64,000 nucleotides of DNA. Source: Apteryx mantelli (Eukaryota > Chordata > Aves > Apterygiformes > Apterygidae). Position 1 is the stretch's first letter. The number at the start of each line of letters is the position of its first letter. The position numbers were made by a program, and so were the translations under genes. A model generated the notes under the pieces. It had not been told where the DNA came from and ran no database searches. It saw nothing but the letters and a program-made list of their open reading frames with translations. Positions 18,501 through 30,500 of the stretch are shown here, piece after piece. The DNA is taken from assembly GCF_036417845.1 (NCBI RefSeq), contig NC_089983.1, forward strand, positions 17,017,207 through 17,081,206, read 5' to 3'.

Positions 18501-21500
18501 GGAGAAACAGTATTTGAAAGTTGTTTTGGATACTTGAGAAGTGGTTGTATTTATGAGAAGAAATCAGTTTTTTTAACTTTCTCAGCCAAACTAAAATACG
18601 TCAGAGGCTGGAATCTTCAAAGCGGCACAGATTTTCCTCTTTCAGTTGTGTGTGTTAATTTTTTTTAGATAGTTTCTGCCAGGGCTGAGCTAGTCAGGAA
18701 GAGTTTAATAAACCACCCCTCCCCCAAAACCAAGAACCACAACCACCCAAACCCCTGACTGCTTCAGAAATCTGAGAACTATTTGTATGGCAGATTAGGA
18801 AGTGTTCAAAGTGCTCTCAGATCTAAGGGAAACAAAATAAAGAGCACAGAGAAAGCCTAGTAAGTCTCATTAACAACAATTTGCATACTAGCAGCACAAC
18901 TGTACAAGAGATTACATGCTACATGCCAAAGGTTATATGCCACGATTACTTGGAAGCTCATAATCAGAGAATTCTGAAAATAAATGTTTACCTGCAAGGG
19001 GTTTGAGCTGAAGCCAGTCAGCATCTGGTCTATTATTTAATTTGTGATCTGAAAGTTTCCCTCCAATTGGTGATTCTTCAGTCTGTTTTTTCTTGCACCA
19101 TTTCTGCTTACTCTGCAACAGGAAACAAAGTTAACATCTAGTTTGTAAGGTGACACTGACAGAAATGAAGGACGAACTGAATTGTCACAAATCTCTCTTA
19201 AAAATAGAGTAAGTTATTCTCTTTTAATGTGTTCAGCAGAAGTACATGTCAGCCTTTGTAAGGCTCATCAGTCACATCTATCTCACTGGAAATTCTTAGG
19301 TACCTACCACAGAAATACACACACACAAAAAAATCACTTCATTAACAGAGAACTTTATGACAAGGATTTCACACATATAAAGAGTTATTGTATTTGCCTA
19401 TTTTGTTCAAGAAAGCAAACATGCAGCAAGAACAGCTCTTCTATTTTGTTCATTTTTAGTAAGTTTTATACTCCTATGATTTCCTCAGATTTTCCTTCAG
19501 AGAAAAGCTTGCTACTTTCTTGTCTGCGGCCCATATAATAGACATCAGATTTGCCAAAGCAGTCTAGGGAATTTAATTAATTCATTAATCTTAAAGAAAA
19601 TACGTCCAATGAAGACCTAGGCACATCCTCCAACACAGAAAATCTTTTGCTACTGTCCAGCTGAAGTCAGCAAGTCTGATGTGAAACCAGAAAACCTGAA
19701 ATCTTTCCTCACTCTTTCTGGGATAAATGGTTTTAGATTTGTCAAAATAATTTTCTTCTCAAAATCAAGCAATGGAGACAAACAGATGCCAAACAGTTAT
19801 TCAGAATGACTGTTTAACGAATAGGGGTTTTCAGTGGCTTAAACTCCTACCTACTCTCATATTCCCTCTCAAGTACTCTCCTTTTATACCACTGGCATGA
19901 ATACAGCATGCCCCCATTCCAAAAAATTCAATTCTTTTCAGGGAAACAAGTAACAATTTGACTGGAAATTTGTAGAAAGTGGGAGGTCTGCAAGTCTTGG
20001 CATTTTCCCATGGGGAAAAATTGAATACCTCTGTTATACTGGTAATGTCAGCTAATAGTACACAGTTAAGTTTTTTGTAAATTGACAGTTGTCTAGTTCC
20101 TATTACTAGTTGTTTCTTACATATTTCCTTTTATATTTTTTCCAAAAAGCTCACTGCTTTCTGGTGAAAGAGCTAAAATCTCATTTACTTAAATCTACCT
20201 CCAAATATACCTGACTAAAGTGCCCTGACTTCCCCCCATCAGATTTCAACTTTGTCTTCACAAATTCCCTTGTTAGCAGGTATGAACCCCCCCCCCTTTA
20301 ATAAAGGGCTTCCTCATGTGAAATCAAACAGAACACAGGTTAGCAGCACTTGCTAATGCTGACAGAATAACAAATCATCATAAAGAAAACTTCTTAACAT
20401 TTAGAAGGTAAGTTCAACTATCATGTTTTTTAAATAGCATGCAACTTTACTGCGTACCTTTTGTTTATTGTAATGCTTGTACATTCTTATACAGTGTTCA
20501 ATGATGAACAAAACATAAATGCCTCCAAGTGCAACAAGACCTTTCAACACTGGATCATTTTCTTCTAGAAAGCCTTCAGTCCCTATTCCATGTCCATGGG
20601 CATGTCGATGAGAACGCTTGTGTTCATGAACGTGACCTTGGCCATGGTGGTGACTGTGGTTGTGGCCTCCATGTGACTATTAGGAGAAAAAATAATAACA
20701 CAATGTGTGACCTGATGCCTTCAGCAGACTGAAATGGCTCCACGCTTGGATGACAAAAAACATAACCTTGCCAAATACTACCAAAAACATTTAAGAAGAT
20801 TCTTTTTATACAAATGCATTTTACCAGAGAAATTTTTCATTACCCTAATCAATACAAAATATTTTACTGGATAATTCTGGGGGGGGGAAATCAAGCTTCC
20901 GTCTCTTTCTGTCACTATGCTATAAAAGATAATGAGACCAGCAGAAATGTCACACAAAATTACTATTCCTACACTCCCACTGGCAATCAAATGCATGAAC
21001 TCTTAACTATTACAATCAATTACAGCCTTAACTCTGATCTGAAATACAAAGGTTCCCATTCCCCCCCTCCCAAATTTATATTAAAATTTACATGAAGAAA
21101 ACATTTCCCCTTCTTCCTCTCTGCAAGAATTTCAGTATACTGGCAAAAATTAAAAACTGCTTACCTTCCCAGGAACTTAGACAATTTCTCGATTAAATAC
21201 ATGAGAAGCTAATTTCTCCAAACATGTGCATTCAAACAAAATAAAAGGAATAGTTTACAAACAAAACAAAACACGATTCTAGCTCAAAAAAGCTAGTAAT
21301 CAGGAAGCTGAATCCCCCTGAAATGCTTTTAGGTGGTACTGATATACAAGCATCAGTAGATAAGGGATAGTAATACCTGCTAAATTTAAAATGCTCTTGT
21401 TGGTCTCCTCAGGTCATTTAACCTTTCTCAAATTATTTTAAGTAACTATGAATATACAACTACATTTCTTTAGAAAAGCACATTTACTTTGTTTGTTATT

Positions 21501-24500
21501 AACAGAAAGTCTCAAATACTGTTTCGCAATGTCCCTCACAGTCAAGTCAATCTTCATCTGCATCAGTGAACGTTTATGTACTGAAATTTGTCAGACAGCT
21601 GTTTGTAAATTCTATACCCTTAAACTAGGGTAAAAGGCAAGGAATACTTACGTGTGGCAACAGATGGAGTAGTGCGTCTCCACTCATTGTTCCTACAGCC
21701 AGAGCTACCAAGAAAGTTAGAAGAAATTTGAAGCACCATTGGTTAATGATGGGAATCAAGATCACACCTAGCAAGGAAAGCAGGCTAATGACGGTGATAG
21801 AGATGATACCACAAAACCAGGCTGTGGGAAGAAATGAATACAGAAAGGTTATCAGAACAATACTTGGAAAACCTTTAAGACTGATTAATGACATTCTACT
21901 ATTGCTTAGGATGACTTTTCTTTAACCTAAGCTGTGTGTTTATTCATTCAAAAGATGCTGAAAAATAAGAAGCCAGTACCCAAGTACAGTGCAAAACACA
22001 CACAGGCTTGTTCGCAGGGCAGTATACCAAAAGACATTAGAAGACAATCAGCTAAGAGAATGACGACACAACCCAGCAATTCTTCCTAATTCTAAGTTCC
22101 AGGCTTACCTCTGCAGTCCATTAATGAAACGTAAAAAGCAAAAGATTTCATGCTGGAGCAAAATGATCTCTCCTACTTTTCTCAACTTACAAGAGCTCTA
22201 AAGGCACTAATTTTTATTTAACATTTGTTTTTAAATGAGACTGATGCAAAACTTAACTGGAATAAATAAATATTTCTCCCCCTTTGTTAGGAACAGTACA
22301 CATGGTTAGGCAATACTCTTCACCTGGTGTTTTGAAACATACATTTTTAGTTTTGAGAAATAAATAAGGCTCAGACTTTGACAGAGGAACCTTAAAAATA
22401 AAATACTAAAATAAGAACTAGAGACTTGAAAGCAACTTGGTAACAATAAAAAACAGTGTATATTTTTCTGAGGACCTCTGCATTGTTGTCATTAGAAGAA
22501 AAAGTGATAATGGAATAAAGTACACTCAGTGTAATGCCATTAATTAGCAAAGATGCCCAAATTTCTATACGACATAAAAAGGAGGAACTGCACAAGATAC
22601 AGATCCCATGAGCAAAGAAATAGGCCTCTTGGAACCAGTATCTCACCCTAATAGCATCTTTTTCCCTTCTATTTTTTAAAATCATCACTAAGGCTTAGAT
22701 TTAAAATCTGGTGTTTTGCTTTCTCTCCCTGCTTCTCTGGTGCTTCTCTTGTTTCTTCTCAACACAAAAACTTGAAAAGAACCCTAAGCAAAAACTGTTT
22801 CACTCCAATAGCAGAGTTCATATGGTTCACAGTCCCAAAGACGGGAACTGTTAGTGGCTACAATTTTTAGGATCTGACTCTTCAAAAATGTCACAGCAAT
22901 ACACTGAAAGATAGAAACGTATTTATGACGGAATTATAGATTTACACAGGAGAATTATTAAACTAATAAAGATTCATGCACAGTACTATCCATAAAGCTA
23001 ATTAAACCTTAAACTACCAGTGCCATTGTGGAAAGCAATACATTACACAAAGATATAGAGAGAGCAAATAGCTACCCCTATCCAACAATTTTCATTACAA
23101 AGCCCTGTTTTACAAACATTAACTATTTGAGCTGTCAAGTACATGATTACCTCAAGCTGAACTTTTTTTTTTTTTTTAAACATTTTAGCCCTAAGTGTTT
23201 CAGGCATTTCCATTTTTTTTCCTAGCTTCATTCTTGATCAAAAATACACATTTTGCTATTTTTAACAAAAGCTAGCAACTTTTTATTTTAAAATCATCAG
23301 CATCTTGACACTTTGTTGTAGGATCCAACTTCTATTACGGCTGTGAAAGTCTGCTCATTTTTGATCAAATGTGGGGGGGAGAGTTAAAAATGGGGGGGAA
23401 GATTATAACCTGTTCAGTGAATTCTACGTTTTAGCAGTCAAATGTCATAAGAATTCTATTTGTACTGAAAACGCTACAGATCAGATTTGACAAGATTTTC
23501 TTTGCCACTAGAACTGTAGCTGCTGCAGGGCAGGTCAGGGTCAACACCACAACTTACAACATCTGCTGCTTTATGTGGAAAATTCATTCCTATGAAGGCC
23601 ACATCTCTCATTCTACGGCAGTGCAGGAAAGGAAACAATCTAATTCAAATGCAAAGGGTACAATAACACATCCTCCAAGAGGAACTGACTGGAAAAAAAT
23701 TCAGAGAGTATACAGAATATATTGGAATGGATATTGATATCACAAGGAAAACAGGGAGTTGGTGGCAAGACAAAAACGATCGGATGAGGAACCAAAACCA
23801 GAGACCGAAAAACAGGAATAGAAAAATAGATCTAGACTGGAAGTAGGACCCTGCAGACCAAAAGACTGTTACTGCATAACTTTGATTCATCCCCAGAGCA
23901 GTTCAACCATGTGCAGTGGATGAACAGGCCCTGCTGAAAGAAACAGTATACATGGACATGTAATTCAATATTGTAGCATAATGTGTATGCACAAGTAGCC
24001 CAAATTAAAGTTGCAGGGCCATTTGACAGGACACTTGATCTCCACTCTGGACATAGATATTATGACACTAAGTACCAGGTTAAATGACTAACAGCCTTAC
24101 ATGGAGACCAAGAATGGAAAGGAGATTACATAAATTGGCTGAAGTTTCATATATTACAGCACAGATTTGGCAAATGCATCTCTGAAGGGCTTATGTACTC
24201 TTACAAATGATATAGTACCTAAAGACGGAACCATGATTAAGATGAGGCATGTTACAATTAGAATGAGTAATCTGTGGAGTTAATCTCTCAAGCTATGACC
24301 TCCAGCTTCTGTCTATATCTGTTCAATCTCTTAATAATGGTATGTAACCAGAATTACTTAAAAATGTTATGGAACCAGAATTACCAGCAAAAGGCTGCTG
24401 TTGAGTCTAAGGACAAGAAATATATGCAAAAGCACAAACACAAATTCTGATAGTTACTTCCTCATAAAAAATGACTACTAAGGCAGACTTCTGACAACAT

Positions 24501-27500
24501 TCCAAAACAAAATTTTATTGAAGGATTTCATACAACTGTAGTGTCCAAAACTCTAAAATATGCTGCGTATTAGTTCTGCTTCCATTATGAACACTGGAAT
24601 AGCTCTTAAGTAATAAAAGATGTTGATGTGTAACAGTCCTAGGAATGCTATATGAGGCTTGGTCAATGAGTGAAGTTATTGTTACTGGGTTATAAAATAT
24701 TTCTATAGAAAAAGCAAGAGGCAAGTGACCCAAGTTTCTTCAGCAAGGGACCACTGTTCAAACAGTGGGTAGCAAACACCAAATTTGCACAGTTATTTGT
24801 CAGTCAAAACACACTAAAAGGATAATAATGTGGATTTGCTGTGAGGCTAAGAAAGGTTAGCTACCTGCAGGCTTTAAGAAGAAAGCAAGCTAACAGAAAG
24901 ATTGTGTTGAATCAAAGCCTTCCTCAAATTAGGGAATGATAAGCTCCAGGGAAAACTGGCATCTGCGCAGGCAGATTTACTGATTTACAAGATACACCTG
25001 ATCTGAAATGCTTTTAAACAACAGCTCTAAATGGTTCTTGCCTTGAAAAAATGACTTGTCCTTTACTTGTACTACTTCTCACTGCTGCTGCTTTTGTGAG
25101 AGGCTAGAATCTCAAGTCAGGTACACATTACAGTATTTTGTATGCAAGCAGATGAAGTTATATTCTCAAAATCCTTGCATTTTTACTAGTATAACATGTT
25201 TCCTTGAGATGCATACGTGGTTTTACTCTACAGGTACATAACACAAACAGACTAAAAGACTTTTGCCAATATGGTACATTATAGTATTCATATAAACAGT
25301 GAACTGCTACAAATTCAGGCCCCGCTATGGAAGAACTGAATTAAACAATCAGGACAGCATCAGTCTGTTCACAATCAACCAGCCGTAGAGTTTAGGATAT
25401 AAGAGAACTGAATTTGAAAAAAACACAAGTGGCAGATCGTCCAATAACTATAAGCAACATAAACTCTCAAATAATTAGAACGTGTAGAAAAAACATTGCA
25501 ATTCTCAAATGTGAAAAACTTACTCTGTTGCCCAATCTGAAGAATATGCCTACTTACTGATTCCGATACTGATTCTAGATCACTCAAATGCAAAAACTGA
25601 AGTTTTCATGAAAAGCTTTACTGGGTATACCATACGCAGGACCTACTTTTCTGAACAGATGACAGCTGTACGTCAGCAGCTAGACAGCCCAGCTAGACTC
25701 CTGGTGACCACTTAGAAGGAGAAGTGGAAGTTGTGATGGGAATATGAGGGGAAAAAATCACCTGCATCACACAACCCTCTGCCTGCTCCTCTGTTAAGTA
25801 TCTAGAAGTCCAGTAACCATAAAGAGATCAGCTTGATTCATAGTAGGGTTTACATTTCCTTTTATGTTGCTTAGGAGCTGTCAATGATAATAATGCCACC
25901 TCTTTTAATAGGTACCCTGTGATAACTCAATTGAACAGATAAAAATACTGAGAGAGAAAAAGAATCCTTGAAAATCCTCTATTAGAAGGTGCTACAGAAC
26001 TATCTGTAGTTATGAGAACAAATCCTAACATGGTTGCATAAATTTTTGGTCATCAGTTAATTAAATTACTTGACTTTAGAAACCTGAAGTATCAGACCTA
26101 ATGAAAACCTTACAAGCTACTAAGTGGGAACAGAAGAGCACTGGTCTATAAAGGTTTTTGAAAGCTTTAAAACTAAAGAAAAACACAGAAATCAAGTGTT
26201 TAAACTTCTCTGCATCCTCCTAACTTTGACAAATATTTCTATTGAAGAATGCTTACACTAGCTTGGGTAAGTGCAGTTTCATTTTACTAGAATCGCACAA
26301 CCAGCTAGCTACTGGTTAACAGTCACTCAAAGACTGACATCAGTCCTACACCTCCTGCAATCCCCAAACACCAGTTAAGATTTGTTATTTTGTGATTCGC
26401 TTCTTTACTTAACAAAGGAAGACCTTTATTACATCAACTGAAGTCTAACTCTAGTTAATACCACAGTATACATGAAATTTTTATGAAGAACGATTTATCA
26501 TTTTCTAATCAAGTTGACCTGTTTTAGAGGTTATGGGTTACAGTTTGTTTTCAGAGCACAATTAACAGAACTTGAATTTTTACAATTAACTGGCAAATGT
26601 GTTATTTATATTCAAGATACAGATGCCATAAAACATGTTAAATGTCCCACAATAAGCCTCACTTATTTTGCAAATTAGGTCTCTTAAAATGTTAAAGGTC
26701 TTCAAGCTTAGTTATTCATCAACTTCCTTACTCATTACAGAGAAAGTAAATGCATTCTTTTAGAAAGAAGCACTCATCTGTAGAAACTTCCTAATTAAAC
26801 TGGTTCAAAGCATGTGCAGCATGACAGTTTTCTACACGGTTTCAACATTTTAATTGGCAGAAAATGCTTAGGGCCATTCTACAAATCCTCTTGGTAATAA
26901 AGGAAGGGTCAACTCTGACTAAAATGTGCCTACTCCACAAGACAAACGATTTGCTACCATATACAGGATATTTAGTTTACAGCAACCTTTGAACAGTCAA
27001 TGAGACAGCAGCTGTGTGCTAAGGGAAATTTATGTACAACAAGTTAATCTTTCTTAATGATGCTGCAGTCATTAAAAATAATTACCAGCAATGAATTCTT
27101 TCTAACAGGTATTAATATCCATCAGAATGTAATTACTTCAAGCTTGATTTTTAATGATGCTAATAAGCACGTACACACTAATCAATATTCACAACTATAA
27201 ATATTTTTGTTTTCAAAACAAGGACATTTTCCCAAGATTTTTTCAGATTTTAATAGTTTCACATCATAGACACACCTCAGTAAAACAACTGTCAACAGTT
27301 CCATTATAGTTTATGGATGATAGCAGCAGTAAACACAAACTTAAAAAGTATAATCAGTTATGAAATCAAACAATGGATGCTGCCTTTAAAGTACCTGCTT
27401 TAAAAATAGTAAAAATGTTTTTAGCTTAAAACTATAGCAAGAAGAAAAAAGTCTATCGACTTTTGCTCAAGGCTCAACAAACAACAACAAAACAAACAAA

Positions 27501-30500
27501 AAAAACAGCGCCAGTGAAGGATTTTAACTGAACACTTCTAATACGCTCAACAGTGAAGGAGGAGTGAAATAAAATATTCTGATATTCAAAGTCAGAAAAG
27601 TGAATTATTCTCAGAAGTGGCAGTTTAAATGTTGTTGTATTTAAATGCTCCTCAGTCTTTATATTTCCTAAGTTTCCTAAAATTTTGCATGTCAGTTCTA
27701 CAAAGTTGCATCACTGCTAGGATATAAAACTGATAAAACCTAAAATCATATTTTCCAATGAATGAACTGCAATGAAGGTACTGTTCTCTTTTTCTAAATG
27801 AATATATTCAGGTCAAACTTATTATTATGAAAATTTGTGTCAAAGTCAGTCTATATTCTTCCAACCTACAGACAAATGTACTACCTTAGTCACACTAAGA
27901 GAAAAAGACAAAGTATTTTAAATGATGGAAACAATACAAAGTGTAAGTGGACTTGCTCATCCCCTAGAGGTGCCTCTGTCTCCAAAGATTCTGTATGTTG
28001 CCTATGCTCCTGCTACAAGAAAGTCCAATGTCTAAAGTTAGATGGAATGAATGTAGGCCAAAATGGTTGGGGCACAACTGTTGGGTCTCACTGACAGAAA
28101 ATAAAAAAGAAATAAAAACAAGCAAACATAAAAAAATAAAAGCAGAAGTGACAATAATAAAGAAGGATAGAAAGCTACAAGAAAGAAAGGTCTGTGTTCC
28201 TGAGCCAGAGTCAGGTAGGAGAAGCTATCACACCACCGAACAACAGAATGTTACTTCTGACTTAAAGGATCATACTGTCTCAGATTTCTTCTAATGAATA
28301 TGTTAAGTTTCAACCATTCCTTTACAGTCAATGCTAAGCTGTGTGGCGTTTCAAACTCTGAAGAAAAGTTAATATTTATAATGCAAAATAATTTCAAAGG
28401 CCTCGGATATTACACACTTACCTGATGCACCTGTTTTATCTTTATTCTCAATCGATGCACTTTTATTTTTCATAAAATCTTCAAGCTCATCATAATGTAC
28501 AACACAAAGCCTTCTCTCAATCTGGTAGAGCAGAGCAGGACACATGTATATAAACAATTCAGGAGATATCGGAGAGCTGGTTTCCAGACCATAGTACCGC
28601 AGCAGCTGGGTAACATTTAAGCACTGCAAGCAAATGGTACAAACAAATTAAATATGAAAGCAATTATTTGATTAAAAACTAGCTATGGAAAATTTAGCGT
28701 ATGATTTGAGAACGTGTAGAGAAGGAGAGAAATTCTGATGCACAACATTCCATGAATGCTGAAATATGTCTAAGTTGATCTAAGTGGTTTTCGAGGGAAA
28801 AAAAGATAAGGGGGAAAATACCTGCACTATACAACCCAGTCTCCAAACACCTGTATCTACATAGCTTTTGATAAACGTCAATGAAAATGAGAGTTTCACA
28901 TTCTTCAGCACAACACAGAACAAGCAATGAAAAAAAAAACCAACAGAAAAGGAATGGAAGAGCATAAATCCAAAGTAGATTTTTTAACACTTCTCTTCAT
29001 CTACCCACCTTGTGTGTTTTGAGTTTCATTTTTAAATTTAATCTAAAAATTCAAACTTAGCATCCACTCAACACTGTACTATTCTGACTGCTTCTTTAAA
29101 ATCAAGAAATCAAACCATCCTGTTTGTAAAGTTAACTGTGAGGGGGAAAGGAAAATAAAGAGTTCTGGCAGAAATAATGAATGCTGAAGGGAGAAATGGA
29201 AGAGCAGACCTGCGCTGAGCACAGTACTAGAGAAGCTACACCTACCTTGCTTCATAGTTGTTTCAGACTAAGAAACTAGAAGCATGCTGAGAAGACACGT
29301 GTTTCTTTTAGGAAAGAGTTCAGCAGTTTCCAAAACCATTATAGCCTTAGGTTCAGGAAGAAGTCAAAAAATATAGGGAAAAAAGGTATTTACAAATTTT
29401 GGGAAGGGAAAAAAAAATCCCTGTAAGCAGGATTATCTTAGAAATCTTGAAGTATCTCCTTTATACAGAGATAAACAGGCAAGATATTCCCAGAAAAGAT
29501 GGACGATAGGTAGACAAAAATAAAAATCAATAAAGTAAATTCAAAACTGCGGTCTCCTATCGTATTCACTCTGCTACCCGTATTATGCAATCATTGCAAA
29601 CATTTGCTACTGCTTTATTTGGGAGTAAGCATCTTCCATTACTATGCAACAATAAGAGAAGTGTACTTACCAGTTCTGCTTTTCACACTCACCTCTTCAC
29701 GATCACGTTCATCTTCATTATGATCCTTGTGACTACGTGTTGAAAAAACTGCATGTTTTCTTACACTAATCTGTTTGTGCGGTGCTTCTCGCTTGCTGGT
29801 ATGATGATGTCCATCCTCGTTACCTAGACTGGAATCTTGACGTCCATGACTCGTAGAATGATCATTACCATGTTCATGAAGGTGTACATGTAAGTGAGAT
29901 GTATCATGTACATGATCATGTTTATGAACATGATTGTGCTCATACTGATCACCTGGATCATGATCTGGAGCATAATCTTGTGCAGTATCTAATGAAGTCC
30001 CACTGATTTTCTTTCCTTTTCGTCTCTTTTTCTGTTTGCGTTGTTTTCTTTCAGGCTGATCCTGTGTTGTATTTGTTTCTGTTGAAGGTTCGTGGTTCTG
30101 TTCTCCATGTTCACTATGACTAACTGAATCATTACGAGAATGATATGTACCATTATGGTCAAGATGATGATGTAGATGAGGATGATGATGATGGTGATGG
30201 CGACTCTGGTCATGAATATGTTTACCATCAGGTTTTACTGATGACACTGTTGTCTCTCTCTCAAGGTCACATTTATGATTTCTCTTTGCAGCCATACCAA
30301 TCATGGTTTGGTTTTCAGAATCTGAGTGGCTGTGAAAATGAGGATGGTTATGAGAGTGAGCATGCTTTCCTTCCTGTATTTCTAAAGCATATAAGTGGGA
30401 AACATGATCATGGCCAATATCATCATGATTTATCATCACTACTTTTACCTCTCCTAAACCAAGGCTTATTAAGAGTTTTTCCAGACCAAACAAAGATAAT

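Noticed and set aside
29989..30228. A - strand frame rich in isoleucine and methionine inside the ZIP10 exon
   Set aside because: It is a shifted frame of the His-rich coding sequence (ATC/ATT from CATC/CATT), with no independent evidence.
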